Origin: Shimia aestuarii
GTDB lineage: Bacteria; Pseudomonadota; Alphaproteobacteria; Rhodobacterales; Rhodobacteraceae
Direction: 5' to 3'
Length of the DNA: 64,000 nucleotides
Assembly (NCBI RefSeq): GCF_900114635.1
Contig: NZ_FOTQ01000001.1
Span: 1,488,001 to 1,552,000 of the forward strand
A program made the position numbers and the translations under genes. Below the pieces are notes generated by a model that saw nothing but the letters and a program-made list of their open reading frames with translations, did no database searches and had not been told where the DNA came from. This document shows positions 17,381-25,963 of the stretch, in pieces; positions within the stretch are counted from its first letter, which is position 1; every line of letters begins with the position of its first letter.

Positions 17381-18721
17381 CTACAAAAGCGCGTTTTTGT
17401 CGAGACCGAGTTTCACGATTTTCTCGTTCAACGTCCGCCGCCCAATCCCCAGGGCTTCGGCGGCGGCATCCATGCGCCCCTCATTCGCCTTGATCGCCTT
17501 GCCAATCAACTCGCGTTCGAACGACGCCACCGCCTCGCGCAGGGTATCGGGCACGTCGTCAAACATCTGGTCCGCCCGGATCGCCGCTCCAAGGCTCCCG
17601 CCGCCGCGCCGTGCAGCCAGAACCCGGCGTTCGCAAACATTGCGCAGTTCGCGCACATTGCCGGGCCAGTCATGCGCCAAAAGCGCGGCGGCATCTTCAT
17701 GCGTGATTTCCGGCTGTTGGGTCTCGTGCAGTCGTGCATATTCGCCTAGAAAATGTGCCGCCAAAAGCATGATGTCATCGCGACGCTGGCGCAACGGCGG
17801 CAGGCTGAGCATGAAAGTATTCAGCCGGAACAGCAGATCTTGCCGCAGGATCCCATCGCGCACCGCCGCTTCGGTATCGACATTCGTCGCTGACACCACC
17901 CGCAGGTTCACTGACACCGGCTCCGCAGCCCCCACGGGCAAAACCTGCCCGTCCTCGATCACACGCAACAGCTTGGCCTGCACCGTAGGCGGGCACGCCC
18001 CAACCTCGTCAAGAAACAGCGTCCCGCCCGACGCCATCACTAACCGCCCGTCGCTTTGCCCCTGAACGCCGAACATCTCGGCCTCAAAACCTTCCGGCGA
18101 CAGAGCTGCGCAGTTCAGCGCCAGAAACGGCTTGTCCGCCCGCGGGCTCAGATCATGCAGCGCGCGTGCCACCAGTTCCTTGCCGGTGCCGGTTTCGCCC
18201 TCGATCAACACCGGCACCTCCGTTGCGGCAAGGTCCAGGATCTCGTGGCGCAGCGCCCGCACCGCATCGGTTTCCCCCAGTAATACCCGGTCCAGCCCCG
18301 CCAGCTCGAACAGCCGCGCCCGAAGCCGGTCATTGCTTTGGCGCATGCGGTATTGGTCGGCGGCATGGGTCAGGATGCTCAGCAACCGGCGCGGATCATA
18401 CGGTTTTTCCACAAAGCTATAGGCTCCGTCCTGCATCGCCTGCACGGCCATCGGAATATCCCCATGCGCCGATATCAGAACCAGCGGCGGCGCGGTGGCA
18501 ACGTCCAGCGCCGCCAACAATTCCAATCCGCTCATCCCCGGCATCTGCACGTCTGACAGGGTCACGTCCGCCGACATTCCGCGCAACCGCTCAAGCGCCA
18601 CGTCCCCGCGCGGCGCCGCCTCGGCAACCCAACCCGCCGCTTCCAGCAGGGCCAGAAGCGACTGGCGCATGGCCTTGTCATCATCGACAACCAGAACGGA
18701 ATAAGGGGTTGCTTGCGTCAT
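17381..18721 (-). CDS. DctD-like NtrC-family response regulator lacking the GAFTGA loop
   Basis: The 446-residue product has a receiver domain with phospho-acceptor Asp 57 (LSDVQMPGMSG), an AAA+ domain with Walker A GETGTGKE and Walker B GGTLFLDEV, and a C-terminal Fis-type helix-turn-helix (AAEALGIGRRTLNEKIVKLGL). In sigma-54 activators the loop after ELFG carries GAFTGA, which contacts sigma-54. Here the sequence runs AEMFGVQGQSDGRLVMASGG, so that motif and about ten residues around it are absent. The regulator may therefore work with another sigma factor, as Rhodobacter capsulatus NtrC does. It sits next to the TRAP operon and overlaps the sensor kinase gene by four bases. Confidence 0.9.
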   Translation of the reverse strand: MTQATPYSVLVVDDDKAMRQSLLALLEAAGWVAEAAPRGDVALERLRGMSADVTLSDVQMPGMSGLELLAALDVATAPPLVLISAHGDIPMAVQAMQDGAYSFVEKPYDPRRLLSILTHAADQYRMRQSNDRLRARLFELAGLDRVLLGETDAVRALRHEILDLAATEVPVLIEGETGTGKELVARALHDLSPRADKPFLALNCAALSPEGFEAEMFGVQGQSDGRLVMASGGTLFLDEVGACPPTVQAKLLRVIEDGQVLPVGAAEPVSVNLRVVSATNVDTEAAVRDGILRQDLLFRLNTFMLSLPPLRQRRDDIMLLAAHFLGEYARLHETQQPEITHEDAAALLAHDWPGNVRELRNVCERRVLAARRGGGSLGAAIRADQMFDDVPDTLREAVASFERELIGKAIKANEGRMDAAAEALGIGRRTLNEKIVKLGLDKNALL

Positions 18722-20448
18722 GCGCCGTGGCTTTCCTTTTGTGAAACACGTGGCAACGTCACCCGGAACACTGCGCCACCTTCGGCCCTGTTCCGCGCGC
18801 TCATTCTGCCTTCGTGATCCTTGATGATGTTGTCCGAGATCGCAAGGCCAAGCCCCATGCCGTGCCCGCTCTCACGGGTCGTGACAAACGGTTCCTGTAA
18901 CTCGTTCAGCGTCGCCGCACCAAGCCCGTGTCCGGTATCAGCCACTTCGAAATACACTTGGTCGCCCTCGGAACCAATCCGCACCGAAAGCCGTGGCGCG
19001 GCAACGCCCTCCATCGCGTCCACCGCGTTGCGCAGCAGGTTCGTCATGACCTGCTCAATCCGCAGCCGGCTGCCCCGAACCGACGCGGGCGTCTCGCCCG
19101 GTGCCCGGTCCACCACGCACCCCAGCGCCTCGATATTCGGCGCCACAAGTGCCAGCGCGGCCGCCATCGCTTCGCGCAGGTCGAACACTTCGAACGGTTC
19201 TCGCTCGGGCGTGGCAAAGAACTTCAATTGGCGGGTAATGCCCTCCATCCGATCCACAAGGCCGCCGATATGCGTGGTCAAGGGCGTGATCCCTGCCGGA
19301 CCAAACTCTGCCGCCGCGATGTGGTTGCGCATCGCGGCAATCGGCTGCCCCAACTCATGCGTGACCGAGGCCGACAATTCCCCAAGTGCGGCCAGACGGC
19401 TCGCCCGCTCAAGCTCGCTTTGCGCCTGTTTCAGTCTCTGTTCCGCCGTTTTTCGCTCGGAGATTTCGACCGCCAGCTTGGCGTTGGACTCGCGCAACTG
19501 CGCCTCTTCCATTTCCGAACGCTGCAACGCCCGCCCGATCCGGCGCGCCCGTTGCACCTGGAACAGGATCAACAGTGACCCCGCCGCCAACACCACGACC
19601 GCCGTTGCCAACCAACTGCGCGCAACCGCCCGATCATCGCTTGCAAAGTAATGAAGTGCCCAGCCATGCGGCAGGGTACTGGCAACAAGATGCAGCCGCA
19701 CCACACCGCCAATCGACGCCCGCGCGCCCTCATTCGGTGTCCAGTCCAGCGGCTCCAGCGGCTTGCCCGCAAACTGCCGCGCCCTGCGGATCTCGTCCTT
19801 CTTGGCGGCATCCAGCGCCTGAAGGGTGCGATAGCGCCACGCCGAATCCGACGCCAGCATCACCACCCCATCCTGATTGACCAACATGACCTGTTCGCCC
19901 GACGCGACCCAGCTCTGTTCCAACTCGCTCAGGCTTTTCTTGATGGCGATCACGCCAAGGATGGCGCCGCCCCTGTCGCGCACCGCGTTGGCGATGAAAT
20001 ACCCGGGCTCTCCGGTTGTCGATCCTATCGCATAAAACCGCCCCTGATCCCCCTCGATCGCCTGTTTGAAATAGGGCCGAAAGGCATAGTTCTGCCCGAC
20101 AAAACTTGATGGCAGGGCGTAGTTGGACGCGGCAATCGTAAACCCGTCCGGCCCCATCAGGTAAATCGCGTCTAGCCCGGCCCGCGCAGCAAAACTTTCC
20201 AGCCGCGCATTCAACGGCCCGGTGCCGCCCCCCTTGGCCGCGTCAATCACGAACGTGTCGCGGGCAAGGATTCGGGGCAGGTGGGCAAACCGCTCCAGCT
20301 CGGCCTCAACCGAACTGCGATAAAGCGAAAGCCGCCCTTCGGCCTTGCTCACCTCTTCGGTTGCAAAATAGCCAAAAGAAACACTGTGCACGATCATGCC
20401 AAGCAGCGCGGTGCCGACGATGGTCAATATGAGGGGTATTCGGACCAT
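18718..20448 (-). CDS. DctB-like sensor histidine kinase
   Basis: The membrane sensor of a two-component pair, presumably reporting the TRAP substrate. It has an N-terminal membrane segment (about residues 4-26), a large periplasmic double-Cache-like region with the DctB-type GEPGYFIANAVRDRGGAILGVIAIK, a second membrane segment near residue 275, a coiled coil (SEISERKTAEQRLKQAQSELERASRLA region), the H-box SVTHELGQPIAAMRNH, and an HATPase domain with NLLRNAVDAM, VADTGHGLG and GMGLGLAIS. I use the ATG at 20448, giving 576 residues; a TTG at 20466 is also open. Its stop overlaps the regulator's ATG by four bases. Confidence 0.9.
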   Translation of the reverse strand: MVRIPLILTIVGTALLGMIVHSVSFGYFATEEVSKAEGRLSLYRSSVEAELERFAHLPRILARDTFVIDAAKGGGTGPLNARLESFAARAGLDAIYLMGPDGFTIAASNYALPSSFVGQNYAFRPYFKQAIEGDQGRFYAIGSTTGEPGYFIANAVRDRGGAILGVIAIKKSLSELEQSWVASGEQVMLVNQDGVVMLASDSAWRYRTLQALDAAKKDEIRRARQFAGKPLEPLDWTPNEGARASIGGVVRLHLVASTLPHGWALHYFASDDRAVARSWLATAVVVLAAGSLLILFQVQRARRIGRALQRSEMEEAQLRESNAKLAVEISERKTAEQRLKQAQSELERASRLAALGELSASVTHELGQPIAAMRNHIAAAEFGPAGITPLTTHIGGLVDRMEGITRQLKFFATPEREPFEVFDLREAMAAALALVAPNIEALGCVVDRAPGETPASVRGSRLRIEQVMTNLLRNAVDAMEGVAAPRLSVRIGSEGDQVYFEVADTGHGLGAATLNELQEPFVTTRESGHGMGLGLAISDNIIKDHEGRMSARNRAEGGAVFRVTLPRVSQKESHGA

Positions 20449-20535
20449 GAACCTCGGTCGCGGCAATGGGGGCAGAGATGCGCGACCCTACCCAAATCCC
20501 CGCGCCGTTGGAAAGGGTTTTGCCGGAGGCTGCAA

Positions 20536-21198
20536 TCAGTGCCCGACAAACGGAGCCGCGTTGCCCCAGAGCGCCTTGACGGTTTTGTCCCGTCCACAAG
20601 CCTTGCGATAGCGTTTGTAGGCTTCGGATTGCTTCTTGGGGCCAAACCGGGTCAGCGTGATCTTGGTCCCCTTGTAATAATCCTGATGATAGCTTTCGGC
20701 CTTGTAAAAGGTCTTGGCGGGCAGGATTGGCGTCACGATCTTCCGGCCCAGGGCAACCTGTGCCTCGCGCTTGGCATTTTCGGCGGCCTGTTTCTGGGCC
20801 GGGTTTGAATAGAAGATTGCGGTGCGATAGCTGTCACCCCGGTCACAGAACTGGCCCCCCGCGTCGGTCGGGTCGACCGAACGAAAGAACATGTGAAGCA
20901 ACTGATCCCGGCTGACCTTGTCGGGATTGAACCGGATCTGCACCGCTTCGTAATGTCCGGTGCCGCCGCGCGTCACCTCTTTGTAGGTGGGGTTCTTTGT
21001 GGTTCCGCCGGTGTAACCCGAGACCGCGCCTTTTACGCCGGGCACGGATTCGAAATCGCTCTCAACACACCAGAAACATCCCCCCGCAACAATCAGGGTC
21101 TCGCTCCCGGCAGCCTGAGCATGGCGTCCATGCGCCATGGCACCAACAAGGATCAGAACAAACAGTACGGCATTCTTGAGATTGTGTAACTTTGACAT
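20536..21198 (-). CDS. msrA: peptide-methionine (S)-S-oxide reductase MsrA, exported form
   Basis: MsrA reduces methionine-S-sulfoxide in proteins. The catalytic motif GCFWC follows a 30-residue N-terminal extension that looks like a signal peptide (KNAVLFVLILVGAMAHGRHAQA), so the enzyme is probably periplasmic and repairs envelope proteins. Further family motifs are SGYTGG, YRTAIFY, and YHQDYY near the C-terminus. I chose the ATG at 21198, which starts the signal peptide; upstream in-frame sequence does not look like protein. The gene is divergent from the sulfotransferase-like gene. Confidence 0.92.
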   Translation of the reverse strand: MSKLHNLKNAVLFVLILVGAMAHGRHAQAAGSETLIVAGGCFWCVESDFESVPGVKGAVSGYTGGTTKNPTYKEVTRGGTGHYEAVQIRFNPDKVSRDQLLHMFFRSVDPTDAGGQFCDRGDSYRTAIFYSNPAQKQAAENAKREAQVALGRKIVTPILPAKTFYKAESYHQDYYKGTKITLTRFGPKKQSEAYKRYRKACGRDKTVKALWGNAAPFVGH

Positions 21199-21251
21199 TT
21201 TTTCACTCCACGCGCTCAGGCTGCTTTGATCGCGCGTCCGGCGCAATTGGC

Positions 21252-21266
21252 TGACATCAAATGTCA
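21252..21266. promoter_or_regulatory. Palindrome in the msrA / sulfotransferase divergent region
   Basis: TGACAT-CAA-ATGTCA is a perfect 6-bp inverted repeat with a 3-base spacer. It lies 54 bases upstream of the msrA start and about 130 bases upstream of the divergent gene. It could be an operator for either gene. I do not recognise the regulator. Confidence 0.35.
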
Positions 21267-21337
21267 CGGCTTGGTGAAAACGATTTACCTCTTGGCGGCG
21301 GGTTGGGGTTTCTCTAGCGTCGCGCCAAAAGCGCACC

Positions 21338-21381
21338 GATACCGACGCAATACCGACGTTTTACCGACGCGATACCGAACA
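21338..21381 (+). repeat. Array A: four tandem 11-bp units of RATACCGACGY
   Basis: Four consecutive 11-base units read gataccgacgc, aataccgacgt, tttaccgacgc and gataccgaaca. The array ends exactly at the AGGAG ribosome-binding site (21381-21385) of the sulfotransferase-like gene. Two further arrays of the same unit, the same copy number and the same phase are at 32552 and 61397. The period is close to one DNA helical turn. No match to a known operator family is recognised. Confidence 0.9.
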
Positions 21382-21393
21382 GGAGAATGCCAC

Positions 21394-22110
21394 GTGAAAA
21401 TCGCCATGTGGAGCGGCCCCCGCAACCTCTCGACGGCCATGATGTACAGTTTCGGCAACCGCCCGGACTGCGCCGTTGTCGACGAACCGTTTTATGCTGC
21501 CTACCTTAAACTGACCGGGATCGACCACCCCATGCGGGACGAGATTCTTGCCAGCCAATCGCAAGACCCAGAGGAGGTTGCGGCAGCTCTATCAGGCTCT
21601 AATCCAGCCGAAAAACCGCATTTCTATCAAAAACACATGACCCAGCACATGGTGCCCGGAGTGCCCCGAGACTGGATGCGGGAGGCGGTCAATGTCTTCC
21701 TCATCCGCCACCCCGCCCGTGTTATCGCCAGCTACGCCGCCAAACGCGAAAACCCCACGCTCACCGATATCGGTTTCCCGCAACAGGCCGAATTGTTCGA
21801 TCTTGTGACAAGCTGGGGCCAGACCCCCCTCGTCATCGACAGCCACGACATCCGCGAAAACCCGGAACAGATGCTGAAAAAACTATGTGATGCCATAGAG
21901 TTAGACTTCCTTCCCGCCATGCTGAACTGGCCCAAAGGCGGTCACAAGGACGATGGCGTCTGGGCGTCCCACTGGTACGGCGCGGTCTGGAATTCAACGG
22001 GCTTCGCGGGGGCCGAGGGGCCTTTGCCCGAGGTGCCAAAGCACCTGCAACCGGTGTTGAACGACGCCATGCCGATCTATGAAAAGCTACGTGCACAACG
22101 GTTGAGTTGA
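21394..22110 (+). CDS. sulfotransferase-like P-loop protein
   Basis: The 238-residue product begins MKIAMWSGPRNLSTAMMYSF, which matches the 5'-phosphosulfate-binding loop of sulfotransferases. A later FLIRHPARVIASYAAKRE segment matches the 3'-phosphate-binding motif. The substrate is unknown. The start is GTG 21394, eight bases after AGGAG; upstream in-frame sequence consists of the 11-bp array and does not look like protein. The gene stands alone, divergent from msrA, and is followed by a convergent SCP2-domain gene. Confidence 0.75.
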   Translation: MKIAMWSGPRNLSTAMMYSFGNRPDCAVVDEPFYAAYLKLTGIDHPMRDEILASQSQDPEEVAAALSGSNPAEKPHFYQKHMTQHMVPGVPRDWMREAVNVFLIRHPARVIASYAAKRENPTLTDIGFPQQAELFDLVTSWGQTPLVIDSHDIRENPEQMLKKLCDAIELDFLPAMLNWPKGGHKDDGVWASHWYGAVWNSTGFAGAEGPLPEVPKHLQPVLNDAMPIYEKLRAQRLS

Positions 22111-22140
22111 CTCAAGGCGCCCATTCGGTCGGTTAAGCGA

Positions 22141-22422
22141 TCAGCCCAACAGCTTCCCCAGCTTCATCGCCACACCCATGTCGCCTGAAACCTTGAGTTT
22201 GCCCATCATTACGCCGGTCATGGGGTTCAGCTTGCCGGTCAGCAACTTCACGAGATTTTCATCGGTAATACGGATCGTGCAATCGGTGTCTTGATCCACG
22301 GTTGTCGCGGTCCCGTCCGCCAAAACGACAACGCCCGCGTCACCGCAGTCGAACTTCAAAGACCCGTCAAAACTCTTGGATGCCAGCTCCGCCTGCATCC
22401 GCTCCACAACCTGCTCCAGCAT
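22141..22422 (-). CDS. SCP2 sterol-binding domain protein
   Basis: A small protein of 93 residues that consists of a single SCP2 domain: a helix with KSFDGSLKFDCGDAGVVVL, strands with DTDCTIRITDENLVKLLTGKLNPMTGVMMGKLKVSGDMGVAMKL, ending in LGKLLG. SCP2 domains hold lipids or fatty acyl-CoA in a hydrophobic tunnel. The bacterial role of stand-alone copies is not settled. It lies downstream of argG on the same strand, but a terminator separates them. Confidence 0.85.
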   Translation of the reverse strand: MLEQVVERMQAELASKSFDGSLKFDCGDAGVVVLADGTATTVDQDTDCTIRITDENLVKLLTGKLNPMTGVMMGKLKVSGDMGVAMKLGKLLG

Positions 22423-22429
22423 GTTGAAC

Positions 22430-22470
22430 CCTCAAATAGAAAATGCCCGCCTTACTGCTAGGCGGGCATT
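22430..22470 (-). terminator. Rho-independent terminator of argG
   Basis: AATGCCCGCC (22442-22451) and GGCGGGCATT (22461-22470) form a perfect 10-bp stem with a 9-base loop. On the minus strand it is followed by TTTTCTATTT. It lies between argG and the SCP2 gene. Confidence 0.8.
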
Positions 22471-22519
22471 CCCGAACTCTCAACGATGACGTGGCTTCCG
22501 CTTACGTCAACGTTAGCGA

Positions 22520-23746
22520 TTATTTGCCCACGCGCTTGTTGCGCACTGCGATCAGCTTGAGCCGCAGCGCCTGAAGCTGAATGAAGCCCGCTGCATCCTT
22601 TTGATCGTACGCGCCCGCATCTTCTTCGAAAGTGACGTGCTCTTCGGAATACAGCGAATGATCCGACCAGCGGCCCACGGTGCTTGCCAGACCCTTGTAG
22701 AGCTTCACGCGAACTGTGCCGGTGACGTGCTCCTGGCTCAGGTCGATGGCCGCCTGCAGCATCTCGCGCTCTGGGCTGTACCAGAAGCCGTTATAGATCA
22801 GCTCGGCGTATTGCGGCATCAGCTGGTCCTTGAGATGCATCGCGCCGCGATCCATGGTGATCGACTCGATTCCGCGATGGGCTTCAAGAAGGATCGTGCC
22901 GCCCGGCGTTTCATAAATACCGCGTGATTTCATACCCACGAACCGACCTTCAACAAGGTCCAGACGGCCAATGCCGTGCTTGCGGCCATATTCGTTCAGC
23001 TCGGTCAGGATCGTCGCCGGGCTCATCGCCACGCCGTTGATCGACACGGGATCACCCTTTTCAAAGCCGATCTCGATATATTCCGGCGTGTCCGGTGCGT
23101 CTTCGGGATGCACGGTGCGCTGGAATACATAGTCGGGTGCCTGCTCGGCGGGATCTTCCAGAACCTTGCCCTCTGACGAGGTGTGCAACAGGTTCGCATC
23201 GACCGAGAACGGCGCTTCGCCGCGCTTGTCCTTGGCGATCGGGATCTGGTTCTTTTCGGCAAAGTCAATCAGGCGGGTGCGCGAGGTCAGGTCCCACTCC
23301 CTCCAGGGCGCGATCACCTTGATATCGGGGTTCAGCGCATAGGCTGCCAGTTCGAACCGTACCTGGTCGTTGCCTTTGCCGGTTGCGCCATGCGCGACGG
23401 CATCCGCGCCGGTTTCCTTGGCAATCTCGACAAGACGCTTGGAAATCAGCGGGCGCGCAATCGACGTGCCCAGCAGATACAACCCCTCGTACTGCGCATT
23501 GGCGCGGAACATCGGGAACACGAAGTCACGCACGAATTCCTCGCGCACGTCTTCGATGTAGATGTTCTCGGGCTTGATCCCCAGCATCTCTGCCTTCTTG
23601 CGGGCGGGTTCAAGCTCTTCTCCCTGACCAAGGTCGGCCGTGAAAGTCACGACTTCGCAACCATATTCGGTTTGCAGCCATTTCAGGATGATCGAGGTAT
23701 CGAGGCCACCGGAATAGGCCAGGACAACTTTCTTGGGCGCGGACAT
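22520..23746 (-). CDS. argG: argininosuccinate synthase
   Basis: ArgG joins citrulline and aspartate using ATP to make argininosuccinate, the penultimate step of arginine synthesis. The 408-residue product has the ATP-binding PP-motif [17 protein letters not shown] at the N-terminus, then [13 protein letters not shown], and the citrulline-binding [17 protein letters not shown] region. Length is normal. A terminator follows. argJ, another arginine gene, lies 30 kb away at 52904. Confidence 0.97.
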   Translation of the reverse strand: MSAPKKVVLAYSGGLDTSIILKWLQTEYGCEVVTFTADLGQGEELEPARKKAEMLGIKPENIYIEDVREEFVRDFVFPMFRANAQYEGLYLLGTSIARPLISKRLVEIAKETGADAVAHGATGKGNDQVRFELAAYALNPDIKVIAPWREWDLTSRTRLIDFAEKNQIPIAKDKRGEAPFSVDANLLHTSSEGKVLEDPAEQAPDYVFQRTVHPEDAPDTPEYIEIGFEKGDPVSINGVAMSPATILTELNEYGRKHGIGRLDLVEGRFVGMKSRGIYETPGGTILLEAHRGIESITMDRGAMHLKDQLMPQYAELIYNGFWYSPEREMLQAAIDLSQEHVTGTVRVKLYKGLASTVGRWSDHSLYSEEHVTFEEDAGAYDQKDAAGFIQLQALRLKLIAVRNKRVGK

Positions 23747-23882
23747 GTCTAATCCCTCATTCGTCTATCGCAGGCGCGATACCGGGTTTTGCGCCGCAGG
23801 GCAAGGGACGCGCAATCGTGACTTGTCAAACCACGATCAAATGCCGCTACTCTGGGCGCGACAAACCCAAAAAGGACGCACG

Positions 23883-24614
23883 ATGAATATTGAGCTATTC
23901 AAACATTCCCTACGGCTGGTGGTCGGCAACTGGCAGACCTCTCTACGGCTGTCTACCCCGCTGGTCGTGATCATGGTTCTGGGGCTGGTTCTCGTCGGAC
24001 CCGAGTTCTTTGTGCAAGAGCCCGATCCAAGTGGCCGCACCGAGGTTTCGCCAACATCCGGCCTGCTGCAGCTGCTTCTGGCGGTTTCTGCGTTGTGGGT
24101 CGCCGTGGCCTGGCACCGTTTCATTCTACTGGAAGAATACCCGACCGGGGCCGTGCCCGCTTTTCATGGTGGCCGGATGCTGGCTTATTTCTGGCGGGCA
24201 TTGCTCATGGGGCTGACCGTTGGTCTTGGTGCGGTCCTGATTATTACCGGTGTCTGGCTTGTGCTGTTCTGGGCCGCGCCCGTGGCCGTGTTGATCACCA
24301 TCTTTGTTGGGATCGGAACAAGCTGGGCCTTTTACCGCCTTTCGCCGATCCTGCCGGGTGCGGCAATAGAAAAACCGCTCAAGATGGGGCAGGCGTGGCA
24401 AGCGACCAAACCGCTGTCTGGTGCGATCCTTGCCACAATGTTCCTGTTTGTTGTCTCGATCGTGGTTCTTGTCTTTGCCGGTGCGCTGGTCGCTGGGGTG
24501 ATTCCCCTCCTGGGAGGCCTAGTGCTTTTGGGGATCAACTGGCTCTACATCATGCTTGGGATCAGCATCCTGACTACGATCTATGGCATCGCGGTCGAGA
24601 AACGTACGGTTTGA
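23883..24614 (+). CDS. uncharacterised polytopic membrane protein
   Basis: A 243-residue hydrophobic protein with about six predicted membrane segments: one near residues 25-45, one near 65-80, two in the middle (about 100-145), and two near the C-terminus (about 180-235). Glycine-rich helices such as GLTVGLGAVLIITGVWLVLFW are visible. I do not recognise the family. The ATG at 23883 follows AAAGGACG. It is divergent from argG and shares the terminator at 24637 with the next minus-strand gene. Confidence 0.7.
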   Translation: MNIELFKHSLRLVVGNWQTSLRLSTPLVVIMVLGLVLVGPEFFVQEPDPSGRTEVSPTSGLLQLLLAVSALWVAVAWHRFILLEEYPTGAVPAFHGGRMLAYFWRALLMGLTVGLGAVLIITGVWLVLFWAAPVAVLITIFVGIGTSWAFYRLSPILPGAAIEKPLKMGQAWQATKPLSGAILATMFLFVVSIVVLVFAGALVAGVIPLLGGLVLLGINWLYIMLGISILTTIYGIAVEKRTV

Positions 24615-24633
24615 AGGCCAAGCCACACCGCGA

Positions 24634-24667
24634 TCCAAAAAACCCGGCCTGACCGCAGGCCGGGTTT
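24634..24667. terminator. Bidirectional terminator
   Basis: AAACCCGGCCTG (24640-24651) and CAGGCCGGGTTT (24656-24667) form a perfect 12-bp stem with a 4-base loop. On the minus strand the hairpin runs into TTTTTT, which ends the glycine-rich protein gene. On the plus strand only three T follow, so termination of the membrane-protein gene is less certain. Confidence 0.8.
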
Positions 24668-24693
24668 CGCAAGGTATACATCACGTCAAATCG

Positions 24694-25806
24694 TCAGGTG
24701 GCCGAGTCTTCTTCGGGCTCGGTGATGACACCCGTCGTTTCCTCGGTGGTTTTTGCATCTTCAACCGCCGCAGAGATGGCTTCGCTGCTGTCTGACAACC
24801 GATCGCGTAGCGCGCCCAAAAGGTCTGCCTTTTGCGCTTCCGTGGCATCTTCGCTCTTGTTCCAGCTATCCATAATCCCGGTTTCGGCAGCAGTGACGGC
24901 CTCAAGAGCCGCTTCGGCCTCTGCAATTTCTGCCTCTGACGGCTCGGATGCGGTAACATCCGTCCGCGAAGCCGTATCTCCGCCCAGGGCTGCGATCGCA
25001 TTGTCCACGTCCGGATCGGTTTCGGCGCCCGCAACGGCTGCGTCATAGTCCGCAAGAGAGGCAAAACCGTTCTCGGCAAGCGCGTCCGACAAAGCGGTTT
25101 CGTCTTCACGCGCGGCTTCGATTTCGGCAATCGGTTCGATGCCGTTCAATGCACCGAAATAGCTCTCGACGTCGGTATATCCGGCCTGGGTCAGAGCGTT
25201 TTCCAGATCAGCGAACATTTCGGCAAGCCCGACCACGTCCGCGGCGCCAATTGCATTGTGATCAGCAATCGCAAGTGCGGCCACCGCTCCGACAGGACCG
25301 TTGGTGTTCCCGTTGGCAATATGCGCCATAACCGCGTTGATGTTGGCATTGAAGGCTGCGTTCATGCTTCCCAACTGATTGGCTCGCATACCGGCGATGG
25401 TTTTGGGGCCCTTCGATGTTGGTGCTGCCTTGGCGGTTTGGGTGCTCTTGGCCTGCGCGGCTTTATTTGCCTTGCTTTTGCTGATGCCGAAGATATCGCT
25501 GATGGTCGCTTTGAATGATTTGCCATTTTGACCAGATTGACCACGGCCCGCGTTTGCCGCCGACTTGCCTGCACCGTGATCTTTCCCGACGCCTTGACCA
25601 TGGCCTTGGCCATGCCCGCCGTCGTTGCCGCCAGCGTTGCCATTTCCTCCACCATTGCCGCCGCCGTTGCCGCCGCCATTTCCACCGCCATCGCCATTCT
25701 TGGCATAAGCGGCGTCGGCAACGACAAAGAGCGCCGCTGTCGAAACGCTTCCGAACATCAACGTTGAGATTGCAAGGATTGCGAAGGTTCTTCCGGTAAA
25801 TCGCAT
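24694..25806 (-). CDS. secreted glycine-rich, Ala/Glu-rich protein of unknown function
   Basis: The 370-residue product starts with a signal peptide (RTFAILAISTLMFGSVSTAALFVVADAAYA). Next is a low-complexity block: four GGGN repeats, then GGHGQGHGQGVGKDHGAGKS (about residues 34-85). A basic segment follows (about 95-130, KSKANKAAQAKSTQTAKAAPTSKGPK), then an Ala-rich helical region, and a strongly acidic C-terminal third. Four glutamate/alanine blocks suggest long helices. I know of no function. A strong ribosome-binding site (GGGAGGA) precedes the ATG at 25806. The gene is monocistronic and ends at the terminator at 24634. Confidence 0.75.
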   Translation of the reverse strand: MRFTGRTFAILAISTLMFGSVSTAALFVVADAAYAKNGDGGGNGGGNGGGNGGGNGNAGGNDGGHGQGHGQGVGKDHGAGKSAANAGRGQSGQNGKSFKATISDIFGISKSKANKAAQAKSTQTAKAAPTSKGPKTIAGMRANQLGSMNAAFNANINAVMAHIANGNTNGPVGAVAALAIADHNAIGAADVVGLAEMFADLENALTQAGYTDVESYFGALNGIEPIAEIEAAREDETALSDALAENGFASLADYDAAVAGAETDPDVDNAIAALGGDTASRTDVTASEPSEAEIAEAEAALEAVTAAETGIMDSWNKSEDATEAQKADLLGALRDRLSDSSEAISAAVEDAKTTEETTGVITEPEEDSAT

Positions 25807-25879
25807 GTTTGTCCTCCCGTTATTCTGGGCTGTTACTCTGGTAAAGCAAAGCCGGAGCTGTTCATGAATTGGTTTGGCG

Positions 25880-25900
25880 CACAATTGCGATAGAATTGTG
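25880..25900. promoter_or_regulatory. 21-base palindrome in the leader shared by the secreted protein gene and ilvA
   Basis: CACAATT-GCGATAG-AATTGTG is a perfect 7-bp inverted repeat with a 7-base spacer. It lies about 74 bases upstream of the minus-strand gene start and 185 bases upstream of ilvA. The dyad layout fits an operator for a dimeric regulator. I cannot name it. Confidence 0.4.
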
Positions 25901-25963
25901 GCACTTGCATATCTGTGGCGAATTTCCACTCTCGAAAACGGTTAATCCTGACCGACCCATAAT

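Noticed and set aside
18738-18754. A third parS site (GTGAAACACGTGGCAACG)
   Set aside because: Only the half GTGAAACA matches; the palindrome is broken and it lies inside the sensor kinase gene, far from parAB.
25864-25893. A nine-codon leader ORF (MNWFGAQLR) upstream of ilvA as an attenuation peptide
   Set aside because: It has a GGAG site, but contains no run of Ile, Leu or Val codons and overlaps the operator-like palindrome, so classical attenuation is not supported.
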